This document shows, piece by piece, positions 1 to 8,236 of a stretch of 64,000 nt of DNA. Position numbers and translations under genes: made by a program. The notes under the pieces were generated by a model. That model made no database searches. It saw nothing but the letters and a program-made list of their open reading frames with translations, and was not told the origin of the DNA. This stretch comes from Metabacillus idriensis (lineage in GTDB: Bacteria; Bacillota; Bacilli; Bacillales; Bacillaceae): positions 1 to 64,000 of the forward strand of contig NZ_WKKF01000006.1 in the NCBI RefSeq assembly GCF_009674765.1, read 5' to 3'. Position 1 is the first letter of the stretch. Each line of letters opens with the position of its first letter.

Positions 1-65
1 ACGCTTCTCTTCTTAAAGATGTCCAAAAAAAGGTCTGCGGGAGGAGCCTTGACAGTTTCGTTCAT
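1..65 (-). CDS. Possible 5' end of a divergent gene, cut by the window edge
   Basis: A minus-strand frame opens with ATG at 65 and runs to the edge, giving about 21 residues beginning MNETVKAPPADLF. A GGAG core lies about 9 nt upstream of the ATG, so a ribosome site is plausible. It would be divergent from ypdA. The peptide is too short to recognise, and the plus strand is also open here in two frames, so this is only a weak call. An imperfect inverted repeat (GGAGCC 43-48, GGCTCC 73-78) overlaps it. Confidence 0.2.
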   Translation of the reverse strand, partial: MNETVKAPPADLFLDIFKKRS

Positions 66-197
66 ATCAGGAGGCTCCCAGCCGGACCGCGGAAAGGAAC
101 GGACAGCATTAATAATCAAAAACAACAATCTATGCGAAAACAGCTTTTATTAAATAGACAAACAGGACGATTTTAGTTTTATTCAGGAGTGAACGCT

Positions 198-1166
198 TTG
201 AAAACGGAACAAGTCATTATTATCGGCGGCGGTCCATGCGGATTAGCTGCAGGCATTGCATTAAAAGAAAAAGGGATTAATCCTCTTATTATAGAAAAAG
301 GAAACATCGTAAATTCCATTTATAACTACCCGACTCATCAGACGTTTTTCAGCTCAAGTGAAAAACTTGAAATTGGCGAAATACCTTTCATTACAGAAAA
401 CAGGAAGCCATTCCGTATTCAGGCGCTCGCTTATTACAGAGAAGTGGTCAAGAGGACTGGTTTAAGAATCAATGCTTTTGAGAAAGTTGCTGAAGTATTG
501 AGAGAAGGAACAGGATTTATTGTCAAAACGTCTAAAGTGGACTACCGAACTGAATTTATCGTGGCAGCAACCGGCTATTACGATCATCCAAACTATATGA
601 ACATTGAAGGAGAAGATCTTCCAAAAGTGTTCCACTATTTTAAAGAAGGACATCCGTATTTCGATAAAGATGTAGTTGTGGTAGGCGGGAAAAATTCAAG
701 TGTGGACGCAGCGCTTGAACTTGTTCATGCCGGTGCGCGTGTTACTGTCATTTACAGGGGCGGAACCTATTCCCCAAGTGTAAAACCATGGATCCTGCCT
801 GAATTTGAAGCACTTGTTAGAAACGGAACAATTAAAATGGAATTCAACTCTATTTTAAAGAGCATAACAGAAGAGGCTGTAACTTATGAAGTGGACTGCA
901 AAGAAGAAAAAACAATAAAAAATGATTTTGTATTCGCTATGACAGGATATCATCCGGACCATTCATTTCTCACTAAAATGGGCGTTGCAATTGACGAAGC
1001 GTCCGGGAGACCTGCTTTTTCCGAAGAAACAATGGAAACAAACGCAGAAGGAATTTACATTGCGGGAGTCATTGCAGCGGGAAACAATGCAAACGAGATT
1101 TTTATCGAAAATGGGCGCTTCCATGGCGGGTTATTGGCTGATCATATTGCAAAGAAAATAAAGTGA
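198..1166 (+). CDS. ypdA: YpdA, FAD/NADPH-dependent bacillithiol disulfide reductase
   Basis: A 322-residue flavoprotein of the thioredoxin-reductase-like family. In Firmicutes YpdA (Bdr) reduces bacillithiol disulfide in the cytosol and so keeps the BSH redox buffer working. Visible features are the N-terminal FAD-binding GGGPCG near residue 12, the NADPH-binding GGKNSSVDAALEL near residue 165, and the conserved C-terminal AGNNANEIFIENGRFHGG. The start is chosen at TTG 198 because AGGAG at 185-189 sits 8 nt before it; the in-frame GTG at 189 would lie inside that ribosome site. The genes for bacillithiol synthesis, bshA and bshB1, lie near 55-57 kb. The gene stands alone and ends in a strong terminator. 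Confidence 0.93.
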   Translation: MKTEQVIIIGGGPCGLAAGIALKEKGINPLIIEKGNIVNSIYNYPTHQTFFSSSEKLEIGEIPFITENRKPFRIQALAYYREVVKRTGLRINAFEKVAEVLREGTGFIVKTSKVDYRTEFIVAATGYYDHPNYMNIEGEDLPKVFHYFKEGHPYFDKDVVVVGGKNSSVDAALELVHAGARVTVIYRGGTYSPSVKPWILPEFEALVRNGTIKMEFNSILKSITEEAVTYEVDCKEEKTIKNDFVFAMTGYHPDHSFLTKMGVAIDEASGRPAFSEETMETNAEGIYIAGVIAAGNNANEIFIENGRFHGGLLADHIAKKIK

Positions 1167-1203
1167 AAAAAAGACATCATCGCTTAAGATGATGTCTTTT
1201 TTT
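1167..1203 (+). terminator. Rho-independent terminator after ypdA
   Basis: The arms AAGACATCATC and GATGATGTCTT flank a 6-nt loop and are followed by a T run. The run of A before the stem makes the hairpin partly symmetric, so it could also stop transcription arriving from ansA on the other strand. Confidence 0.9.
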
Positions 1204-1230
1204 CACTTTATTTGTCATTTGATGAACTGA

Positions 1231-1396
1231 TCTTATCTGCCTGTCGGAGCTGAACAGTCGGTTCCGCTTTTCTCATTGTCTAGCTCCACCGCCTAGCTCC
1301 TCGGCCAGAACGTCTCCGCCAGTAAAGGCAAAAAGCGCCTTTTCTGTCGGAGCCATATCTGTCTGTCGGAGCTGCCCAATGCGGTTCCGCTTTTCT
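1231..1396 (+). repeat. Dispersed palindromic repeat, one partial plus one full copy
   Basis: A 3' part of the family unit at 1231-1273 (CTTATCTGCCTGTCGGAGCT ... CCGCTTTTCT) is followed by a full unit at 1277-1396 beginning TCTAGCTCCACCGCCTAG. The unit is an imperfect palindrome: AGCTCC near the 5' end pairs with GGAGCT near the 3' end, and the centre is a separate hairpin around CAAAAAG. It fills the space between convergent ypdA and ansA. Confidence 0.85.
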
Positions 1397-1399
1397 GGT

Positions 1400-2368
1400 T
1401 TAATACGAAAAAATTTCCTGTAATTCTTCTTCGTTATGTGTGGTTTCAAGGGCGATCATGAGTTTTAGTCTCGCTTTTTGGCCATTTAGTCCGTTGCTGA
1501 AAATAATGCCGGCGTCTTTGAGTGTTTTTCCCCCGCCTTCATAGGCATAGACGTCCTGCACAATGCCGTTGAAGCATCTGGATACGATCACAATTTTAAC
1601 GCCTAAGCTCATTAATCTTTTTAAGGAAGTCATCAATTTGGGCGGCAGGTTGCCTTGTCCCAGTGCTTCAATGACCAATCCGTCGAGTTTTAATTGTTCT
1701 ATGGCTTTCAAAATTGTTTCATCCATGCCTGCATATGCTTTTAAAAGCAGGACTTGCTTTGTTAAAGAGGCAACAGCGAGTGACGTTCGATTGACTGGTT
1801 TATGATGAAAGGCAACGCCTCTTTTATTGACTATGCCGATTGGGCCGTATTGCGGACTCTGAAAGGTCGCTACATTGCTTGTATGTGTTTTCGTTGCATT
1901 TTTTGCCGAGTGGACCTCATCGTTCATGACAACGAGTACACCCATTTCTGCTGCTTCTTCGCTTGCGGCGACTTGAATGGATGATACTAGATTGTATAAT
2001 CCGTCTGAACCGAGCTCATTGCTTGATCTCATGGCACCTGTAATAACAACGGGTATGCTGACATTTAAAGTTAAGTCCAGAAAATACGCCGTTTCCTCAA
2101 GAGTGTCTGTACCGTGAGTAATAACGATGCCATCAATTTTATCCTTCTTGCATGCCTTTTCAATCGTTTCTTTTAATTGGAGCATTTCGTTTGGGGTGAT
2201 ATGAGGCGAAGGCAGGTAAAATAATTCCTTTGCCGTAATCATAATATCATTGAATTTCAGTAAGTTGTGAAGCAGAGGATTCGATTCTCCCTGTTTGACT
2301 TCCCCTGTTGTTTCATCTTCACTCATTGAGATTGTACCGCCTGTGTGTATAACAAATATATGTTTCAT
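1400..2368 (-). CDS. ansA: AnsA, L-asparaginase (type I family)
   Basis: A 322-residue cytosolic amidohydrolase that converts L-asparagine to aspartate and ammonia. The N-terminal HTGGTISM carries the nucleophilic threonine, and ITHGTDTLEETA near residue 85 carries the second catalytic Thr-Asp pair typical of asparaginases. There is no signal peptide, so it is the cytosolic type. A GGAGGAG ribosome site precedes ATG 2368. In B. subtilis ansA is paired with ansB and lies elsewhere under AnsR; here it stands alone, convergent with ypdA and divergent from prsW, with about 120 bp shared upstream. No AnsR-like gene is visible nearby. Confidence 0.93.
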   Translation of the reverse strand: MKHIFVIHTGGTISMSEDETTGEVKQGESNPLLHNLLKFNDIMITAKELFYLPSPHITPNEMLQLKETIEKACKKDKIDGIVITHGTDTLEETAYFLDLTLNVSIPVVITGAMRSSNELGSDGLYNLVSSIQVAASEEAAEMGVLVVMNDEVHSAKNATKTHTSNVATFQSPQYGPIGIVNKRGVAFHHKPVNRTSLAVASLTKQVLLLKAYAGMDETILKAIEQLKLDGLVIEALGQGNLPPKLMTSLKRLMSLGVKIVIVSRCFNGIVQDVYAYEGGGKTLKDAGIIFSNGLNGQKARLKLMIALETTHNEEELQEIFSY

Positions 2369-2487
2369 AAGCTCCTCCGAATGTTTGAAATCTTTTTCTC
2401 TGTTTGATCTGATTCATTCATTTTCAATTCTACGATAACATGATACCATTAATAAATAGAAGATTTTAGAAGAAAGAAGGCCTGTGG

Positions 2488-3141
2488 ATGATTGCCATTA
2501 TATCTGCCGGCATAGCCCCTGGTTTAGCCATTTTAAGCTATTTTTATTTAAAAGACCAGTATGATTCAGAGCCGTTCTACATGGTTTTCAGGTCATTTGT
2601 TTTTGGGGCATTGCTCGTTTTTCCAATCATGTTTATTCAATATGTTCTTGAAGAAGAAAAAGTCTTTGACTCTGGGCTGATGCTGGCATTTGTATCAAGC
2701 GGGCTTCTGGAAGAGTTTTTTAAATGGTTTATCTTAATAGTGACTATTTATCCGCATGTTCATTTTGATGAGCATTATGACGGTATTGTTTACGGTGTTG
2801 CATCTTCTCTTGGATTTGCCACCCTGGAAAATATTCTGTATTTGATTGGAAATGGACTGGAGTTCGCAATTGGCAGGGCGCTATTGCCCGTGTCAAGTCA
2901 TGCGCTGTTCGGTGTCATTATGGGGTATTATCTTGGGAAAGGAAAGTTTTCCCTTATTTCTGAAAAAAAGAAATGGATTTTGCTGTCTTTGATGCTTCCG
3001 GTTCTGCTGCACGGATTATATGATTACATATTGGTTGCACATGAACTTTGGCCGTTTTATATGGTCCCATTTATGTTTTTCTTATGGTGGTTTGCTCTGC
3101 ACAAAGCAAAAAAAGCAAGAATGATTAAACATCCTGTATAA
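2488..3141 (+). CDS. prsW: PrsW, site-1 intramembrane protease for anti-sigma factor RsiW
   Basis: A 217-residue polytopic membrane protease. In B. subtilis PrsW makes the first cut in the anti-sigma-W factor RsiW during envelope stress, releasing sigma W. The conserved Glu-Glu pair of the active site is at residues 75-76 (GLLEEFFKW), and the later [12 protein letters not shown] and LLHGLYDY motifs carry further conserved His/Glu positions. About eight hydrophobic segments cover the chain. The length agrees with the family (about 218). It is monocistronic: divergent from ansA and closed by a terminator at 3147-3179. Confidence 0.93.
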   Translation: MIAIISAGIAPGLAILSYFYLKDQYDSEPFYMVFRSFVFGALLVFPIMFIQYVLEEEKVFDSGLMLAFVSSGLLEEFFKWFILIVTIYPHVHFDEHYDGIVYGVASSLGFATLENILYLIGNGLEFAIGRALLPVSSHALFGVIMGYYLGKGKFSLISEKKKWILLSLMLPVLLHGLYDYILVAHELWPFYMVPFMFFLWWFALHKAKKARMIKHPV

Positions 3142-3146
3142 GCAAA

Positions 3147-3179
3147 AAGCAATCCTTTAAGAGGGTTGCTTATTTTTTT
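3147..3179 (+). terminator. Rho-independent terminator after prsW
   Basis: AAGCAATCCT pairs with AGGGTTGCTT (one G-U pair), followed by TATTTTTTTA. Confidence 0.88.
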
Positions 3180-3272
3180 ATGGACAGAAGTTCTTAATCA
3201 GGTTGTATAAAATGCCATTTACTACAAAAAATACGTTGTAAGGAAAACCATTAATCATGAGGAGGCAGCAGC

Positions 3273-4232
3273 ATGCAGAAAAATCGTTTCATTTGGATGA
3301 CGGCAGGTGCAGTAATCATTGCCCTCTTTTTCCAAATGACTATTTTAAATCAAAATGAAGCCCATGCGTTTTCGAATCAAGTGATTCAAAAAGGCGCTGT
3401 TGGCGATGATGTTGTGGAACTGCAGGCAAGATTGCAGTACAACGGATATTATAACGGTTCGATCGATGGAGTATATGGATGGAGCACTTATTGGGCGGTA
3501 CGCAACTTTCAATATGAATTTGGATTAAAGGAAATAGATGGACTGGTTGGAGAGTCAACAAAACAAAAACTCGCACAGACTACAAAATATTATCGCGATT
3601 TTGTCCATAAACAGCTTAACTCAGGCAAAGATTTTACACACTACGGAGGTGTTCCGCTCAGCAGACAGAGCTCGCCTTCAAAAGCGTATAAGGCAAAATT
3701 AAAAGCAACACACGGCAAAAAAGGGGGAGGCAAGGCCCCTTCAGGACAGACAAAACAAACACAGCCGAAGCAGCAGGCGCAGCCAAAGCAGCAAGCTCAG
3801 CAAAAACAGCAGGCACAGCCTAAAGCAAAGACTCAGCCTAAAGCAAAAACAACCGCTGTAAATATGCCGGAGGGTTTTTCGCAAAATGATATACAGCTAA
3901 TGGCAAATGCTGTATACGGCGAAGCGCGCGGAGAACCGTATATCGGGCAGGTTGCCGTAGCCGCCGTTATTTTAAACCGGGTGGACAGTGCAACATTCCC
4001 TAATACAGTATCAGGTGTTATTTTTGAGCCAAGAGCCTTTACAGCTGTAGCAGATGGGCAAATTTGGCTGACTCCGAATGAAACGGCTAAAAAAGCAGTA
4101 ATGGATGCAATAAATGGCTGGGATCCAACAGAGAGTGCGACTTATTATTTTAATCCCAATACTGCAACAAGCGGCTGGATTTGGGGACGTCCTCAAATAA
4201 AACAGATTGGGAAACACATATTCTGCAATTAA
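3273..4232 (+). CDS. sleB: SleB, spore cortex-lytic enzyme (lytic transglycosylase)
   Basis: A 319-residue enzyme that depolymerises cortex peptidoglycan containing muramic-delta-lactam during germination. It has an N-terminal signal/anchor (residues 8-32), a peptidoglycan-binding domain (about 40-100), a low-complexity Lys/Gln/Ala/Pro linker (about 156-195, built from repeats of the type QPKQQA) and a C-terminal SleB catalytic domain (about 200-319). The likely catalytic glutamate is E217 in AVYGEARGE. GGAGG precedes the ATG. It is followed 12 nt later by ypeB, its partner needed for stability. Forespore sigma-G control is expected; only a weak TGTATA ... AATACGT pair was seen upstream. Confidence 0.93.
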   Translation: MQKNRFIWMTAGAVIIALFFQMTILNQNEAHAFSNQVIQKGAVGDDVVELQARLQYNGYYNGSIDGVYGWSTYWAVRNFQYEFGLKEIDGLVGESTKQKLAQTTKYYRDFVHKQLNSGKDFTHYGGVPLSRQSSPSKAYKAKLKATHGKKGGGKAPSGQTKQTQPKQQAQPKQQAQQKQQAQPKAKTQPKAKTTAVNMPEGFSQNDIQLMANAVYGEARGEPYIGQVAVAAVILNRVDSATFPNTVSGVIFEPRAFTAVADGQIWLTPNETAKKAVMDAINGWDPTESATYYFNPNTATSGWIWGRPQIKQIGKHIFCN

Positions 4233-4244
4233 GAGGTGAATGTA

Positions 4245-5588
4245 ATGATCAGAGGGATATTGATTGCGATTCTGACAATTGGAGTCGTTGGAACGGCTTA
4301 TTGGGGCTACAAAGAGCATCAAGAAAAAAATGCTGTGCTGATTCATGCTGAAAATAACTACCAGCGTGCATTCCATGATTTGACCTATCAGGTTGATCAG
4401 CTGCATGATAAAATCGGTGCCACTCTTGCAATGAATTCAAAAAAATCGCTGTCACCGGGCCTTGTTGAAGTATGGAGAATTACATCAGAAGCTCATTCTG
4501 ATGTGGGACAGCTGCCGCTGACACTGCTCCCTTTCAACAAAACAGAAGAGTTTTTAGCAGCAATATCTGATTTCAGCTACCGTACAGCTGTACGGGACCT
4601 GGATAAAGAACCATTATCAGATCAGGAATATGCCACACTAAAGCAGCTTTATACAAAATCAGAGGATATTCAAAAAGAACTGCGCAATGTACAGCATTTG
4701 GTTATCGATAACAATCTCAGATGGATGGATGTTGAACTTGCTCTGGCTTCTGGTGATGAAAAAGATGATAACACCATTATTAATGGATTTAAAACAGTTG
4801 AGAAAAATGTCAATGCCTATTCAGAAACAGATTTTGATCCGTCCTTAACGTCTGTTAAAAAAGAGGAAGAAGGTTTTGACCATTTAAAAGGCAAAGTCAT
4901 TACAGAAAAAGAAGTTCCAAAGATAGTTGAAAAGTTTGTTCCGGGTTCAACCGGCGAAATGAAAGTAACACCTAATGGAAAAGGTTCACCGCTTGAGTTT
5001 TACAGTGTATCAGTCAACGACCCGAAAAAGAAATCTGAAGTCTATCTCGATATTACAAAAAAAGGCGGTTATCCGATTTGGCTGCTTCAGAACAGAGAAG
5101 TAAAAGATCCTAAGATCAGTTTAAATGATGCTTCTAATAATGCTGCGAAATTTTTAAAAGATCAGGGGTTTGAGGATTTGATTTTATATGAAAGTGCTCA
5201 ATTTGAAAACATAGGCATTTTCTCCTTTGTGTCCGTCTATAAAAATGTAAGGCTTTATCCTGATGCAATCAGAATGAAAGTGGCTCTTGATGATGGAAAA
5301 ATAATTGGCTTTTCCGCAAGAGACTATCTTGCATCACACCGTAAACGCGAAATTCCGCAGGCGAAAATCAGTGCAGAAGAAGCAAGAAGTTTTGTTAATC
5401 CTAATCTGATGATCCAAGAAGACAGACTGGCTATCATTACAAATGAACTAGGTGAAGAAGTTCTTACTTATGAGTTTTTAGGAACAATGGAAAATGATAC
5501 TTACAGAATCTTTGTAAATGCCAATGATGGAACGGAAGAAAAAGTTGAAAAGCTGGATAACTCTGAGCCGATCTATCAGGAAATTTAG
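4245..5588 (+). CDS. ypeB: YpeB, SleB-stabilising germination protein
   Basis: A 447-residue protein needed for SleB to be incorporated and kept stable in the dormant spore; SleB in turn stabilises YpeB. It has one N-terminal membrane segment (about residues 3-20), a long helical region, and three C-terminal PepSY-like repeats (motifs GGYPIWLLQNREV and GKIIGFSARDYL). The start is taken at ATG 4245, 7 nt after AAGAGGTG; the GTG at 4236 would overlap that ribosome site. It is the second gene of the sleB-ypeB operon and is followed by a terminator. Confidence 0.92.
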   Translation: MIRGILIAILTIGVVGTAYWGYKEHQEKNAVLIHAENNYQRAFHDLTYQVDQLHDKIGATLAMNSKKSLSPGLVEVWRITSEAHSDVGQLPLTLLPFNKTEEFLAAISDFSYRTAVRDLDKEPLSDQEYATLKQLYTKSEDIQKELRNVQHLVIDNNLRWMDVELALASGDEKDDNTIINGFKTVEKNVNAYSETDFDPSLTSVKKEEEGFDHLKGKVITEKEVPKIVEKFVPGSTGEMKVTPNGKGSPLEFYSVSVNDPKKKSEVYLDITKKGGYPIWLLQNREVKDPKISLNDASNNAAKFLKDQGFEDLILYESAQFENIGIFSFVSVYKNVRLYPDAIRMKVALDDGKIIGFSARDYLASHRKREIPQAKISAEEARSFVNPNLMIQEDRLAIITNELGEEVLTYEFLGTMENDTYRIFVNANDGTEEKVEKLDNSEPIYQEI

Positions 5589-5617
5589 AAAAGAAAAAAT
5601 GACAAAAGATCCTATAT

Positions 5618-5656
5618 AAAAAAAGGAAAAGATGAAATAGACTTTTCCTTTTTTTT
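5618..5656 (+). terminator. Rho-independent terminator after ypeB
   Basis: AAAAAAAGGAAAAG pairs with CTTTTCCTTTTTTT across a 10-nt loop. Confidence 0.85.
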
Positions 5657-5690
5657 AGATATTGGAAAGTATAAAATATTGAGCATTGGT

Positions 5691-5809
5691 GTCTAGCTCC
5701 AACGCCCAACTCCTCGGCCAGAACGGATCCGCCAGTAAAGGCAAAAAGCGCCTTTACTGGCGGATCCTTATCTGTCTGTCGGAGCTTAACGGGCGCTTGC
5801 GCTTTTCTT
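5691..5809 (+). repeat. Dispersed palindromic repeat, full copy
   Basis: The best-formed member of the family. Outer arms AGCTCC and GGAGCT enclose a nearly perfect central hairpin, GGATCCGCCAGTAAAGGC against GCCTTTACTGGCGGATCC with a short AAAAAGC loop. The copy ends GGGCGCTTGCGCTTTTCT. It lies between the ypeB terminator and ypfA. Confidence 0.88.
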
Positions 5810-5861
5810 ATATTCCATGATTTAATATTAGAGTAGAGTGAAATAGGGAGTATGTGATCAT

Positions 5862-6518
5862 GTGCTGAATATTGGGGATCGTTTAATTTTTGAAATAAAA
5901 GATGATCAGTCTGTAAAATTAAAATGCAGAGTAGTCGATCTTAAGGATCAGGTATTATATACCGATTATCCAGTTAATGAAAAGACAGGAAAACCATCTT
6001 TTTTGCTGAACGGAACACATTTATCTGCCACCTTCGTTGGAAATGATCAAAATCCTTATTATTTTGATACAGAAGTCCTGGGCAGATTCAAAGATAATAT
6101 ACCGATGCTTGCTTTCAAACTGCCGGCAGCGCATGACATGACGAGAATTCAAAGAAGAGAGTACGTCAGGATTGAGACAGCAATTGATGTTGCTCTTCAT
6201 TCAGTAAATGGCATGTTTGAACCTTTTGTGACGACAACGATAGATTTAAGTGCCGGCGGTGCTGCAGTCAGCCTTCCGTCACATGTCACTGTTAATCAAA
6301 ATGAAGAGGTGTATGCATGGCTCTCTTTGCCTTTTCAAAAAGGAACAACTGAATATGCAAAAATCAAAGCGAAAATGATAAGAATCATAAAAAGCGGAAA
6401 GAAAGACATGGCCACGCTTCAATTTCTTGACTTATCAGAACCAGACCGCAAGAAAGTGCTGCAATTTTGCTTTGACCAGCAGCTGCTTATGAAGAAAAAG
6501 GGAGTTTTAGCCGAATAA
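5862..6518 (+). CDS. ypfA: YpfA (MotI/DgrA), PilZ-domain cyclic-di-GMP receptor
   Basis: A 218-residue cytosolic protein with an N-terminal YcgR-like barrel (about 1-100) and a C-terminal PilZ domain (about 105-210). The c-di-GMP binding signature is present: RIQRREYVRIE (arginine motif) and DLSAGGAAV (D-x-S-x-x-G motif). In B. subtilis the protein binds the flagellar stator when loaded with c-di-GMP and slows motility. The start is GTG 5862 with GGGAG 11 nt upstream, a rather long spacing; no better in-frame start exists. Confidence 0.9.
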   Translation: MLNIGDRLIFEIKDDQSVKLKCRVVDLKDQVLYTDYPVNEKTGKPSFLLNGTHLSATFVGNDQNPYYFDTEVLGRFKDNIPMLAFKLPAAHDMTRIQRREYVRIETAIDVALHSVNGMFEPFVTTTIDLSAGGAAVSLPSHVTVNQNEEVYAWLSLPFQKGTTEYAKIKAKMIRIIKSGKKDMATLQFLDLSEPDRKKVLQFCFDQQLLMKKKGVLAE

Positions 6519-6570
6519 GAAAATTCCAATTGCATCATACTAGTTATAAAAAGTGGAGATGGATACAAGT

Positions 6571-6765
6571 ATGATGCGGTTTGAACGAATTGTGATCAAG
6601 ATTGTGATCATTCAACTGATTCTTTTATTTTGTGCACAGGCTGCGCTGACGAATGCAAATCTTCAGCCCCACATCTCGCGTGTGGTACAATATGAAGGTG
6701 TAAATAAGCTGACAATCAGTGAATGGCTTGAAACCTTTAAACAATCAACTATGCAGGATAAATAG
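6571..6765 (+). CDS. ypfB: YpfB-like small membrane protein
   Basis: A small protein of about 64 residues, conserved at this place between ypfA and cmk in Bacillus. One hydrophobic segment (about residues 7-25, IVIKIVIIQLILLF) is followed by a short soluble tail with the motif YEGVNKLT. The function is unknown. The frame is open from GTG 6553, but GGAG at 6555-6558 works as a ribosome site for ATG 6571, and the conserved protein begins at M-x-FER, so the later start is used. A small terminator-like A/T tract follows before cmk. Confidence 0.75.
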   Translation: MMRFERIVIKIVIIQLILLFCAQAALTNANLQPHISRVVQYEGVNKLTISEWLETFKQSTMQDK

Positions 6766-6844
6766 ACCTGCATTCTTTTTATTTCTTATTAAAACAGCAT
6801 GAAGATTCCTGTATACGTATCTAGGAAACTATCAAGGAGGAACT

Positions 6845-7516
6845 ATGGAACGAAATATATCGATTGCAATTGATGGACCTGCAGCAGCAGGCAAAAGCAC
6901 AGTTGCAAAAATTTTAGCAGAAGACTATTCATATGTTTATATCGACACGGGTGCCATGTACAGAGCTCTTACTTATAAAGCGATTCAGCAGAAAGCCGAT
7001 TTAGAAAACGAAGAAATCCTGAAAGAGATTCTGTCTGATACAAAAATAGACCTAGTTCCAAGTGAAAAAGGGCAGCTTGTTTATGTGAATGGGGAAAATG
7101 TCACAGAAGTGATCCGCACTCATGAAGTCACAAACTCTGTTTCTATAGTGGCAAAACATGCTTCTGTCAGAGAAGAAATGGTCAAAAGACAAAAAGAAAT
7201 GGCAAGCGGCGGCAGAGTGGTTATGGACGGAAGAGATATCGGCACCCATGTTCTGCCGGATGCAGAAGTGAAGATCTTTTTGAGAGCATCTGTGCTCGAA
7301 CGTGCGAAAAGACGTCATGATGAAAATCTTTCAAAAGGATTTGAATCCGATTTAGAGCAGCTGAAGCTTGACATTGCAAGAAGGGACAAACTGGATTCTG
7401 AAAGGGTCATTGCTCCTCTTAAAAAAGCAGATGACGCAGTTGAAATTGATACAACGTCACTGTCAATTTCTGGTGTTGTGGAAGAAATTAAAAAAATTGT
7501 CAAAGAGAGGCTTTGA
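6845..7516 (+). CDS. cmk: Cmk, (d)CMP kinase
   Basis: A 223-residue cytidylate kinase that makes CDP and dCDP from CMP and dCMP with ATP. The P-loop is [10 protein letters not shown] at residues 9-18; the [12 protein letters not shown] segment and [13 protein letters not shown] motif bind the nucleotide, as in bacterial Cmk. AAGGAGG lies just upstream of the ATG. Its stop overlaps the start of the acyltransferase gene by one base (TGATG), so the two are translationally coupled. Confidence 0.95.
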   Translation: MERNISIAIDGPAAAGKSTVAKILAEDYSYVYIDTGAMYRALTYKAIQQKADLENEEILKEILSDTKIDLVPSEKGQLVYVNGENVTEVIRTHEVTNSVSIVAKHASVREEMVKRQKEMASGGRVVMDGRDIGTHVLPDAEVKIFLRASVLERAKRRHDENLSKGFESDLEQLKLDIARRDKLDSERVIAPLKKADDAVEIDTTSLSISGVVEEIKKIVKERL

Positions 7517-8106
7517 TGAAAATGAACTTTTATCAATTTGCCAAAGGTGTTGTAGCTTCAGTGTTCTTTCCTCTTTACCGGGTCGAAGTAAAAGGGAAAG
7601 AATATTTTCCTAAAGAAGGCGCGGTTCTTTTGTGTTCGAATCATATTGATAATTTAGATCCGCCTACAGTCGGGATATCAGCTCCAAGACAAGTGCATTT
7701 TATGGCGAAAGAAGAATTGTTTCGAGTCCCTATATTAGGGGGTATAGTCAGAAAAGTTGGATCTTTCCCTGTTAAAAGAGGCATGAGTGACCGTGAAGCT
7801 TTAAGAAATGGTTTAAATGTGCTGAAAGAAGGCGGCGTATTGGGATTATTCCCTGAAGGCACAAGAAGCAAAGACGGGAAGCTGGGAAAGGGGCTTGCAG
7901 GAGCAGGTTTTTTCGCTCTCAGATCTAATGCATTAGTCGTTCCCTGCGCGGTTATCGGCACGTATAAGCCTTTTCGAAAAGTAAAAGTTTTCTTCGGCGA
8001 GCCTATCAATCTAGATCCTTTAAGAGAGAGAAAAGCTACTGCTGAAGAAGCAACTGAACTGATTATGTCGAAAATTGCAGAACTTCTCGAAAAACATCGC
8101 TCTTAA
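7516..8106 (+). CDS. plsC: PlsC-type 1-acylglycerol-3-phosphate acyltransferase
   Basis: A 196-residue acyltransferase of the PlsC family that makes phosphatidic acid from lysophosphatidic acid at the inner face of the membrane. Motif I (NHIDNLDPP, H-x4-D) is near residue 37, motif III (FPEGTRSKDG) near residue 113. The start is ATG 7516, coupled to cmk by TGATG with AGAGAGG ahead. The neighbour order cmk-plsC-S1 protein is common in Bacilli. Substrate specificity among paralogues cannot be told from sequence. Confidence 0.9.
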   Translation: MKMNFYQFAKGVVASVFFPLYRVEVKGKEYFPKEGAVLLCSNHIDNLDPPTVGISAPRQVHFMAKEELFRVPILGGIVRKVGSFPVKRGMSDREALRNGLNVLKEGGVLGLFPEGTRSKDGKLGKGLAGAGFFALRSNALVVPCAVIGTYKPFRKVKVFFGEPINLDPLRERKATAEEATELIMSKIAELLEKHRS

Positions 8107-8118
8107 GAGTCTTACTAC

Positions 8119-8147
8119 TTGACAAAATGTAACATTTATTAGAAGTT
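8119..8147 (+). promoter_or_regulatory. Possible sigma-A promoter before ypfD
   Basis: TTGACA at 8119-8124 is a perfect -35 element. The hexamer 17 nt later (GAAGTT) is poor, so the -10 is uncertain. It lies in the 130-bp gap after plsC, the only gap in this operon large enough for a promoter. Confidence 0.35.
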
Positions 8148-8236
8148 AGTAAAAAGAGTATTTTCACTTTATTCTAAAAAGTGATTTCATACATATCCAA
8201 CTAAAGTCGTGGGTTGTGACCAAGGAGGTAATTGGA

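Noticed and set aside
8216-8236. Upstream GTG start for the S1-like protein
   Set aside because: The AAGGAGG ribosome site lies inside this extension, so translation starts at ATG 8237.
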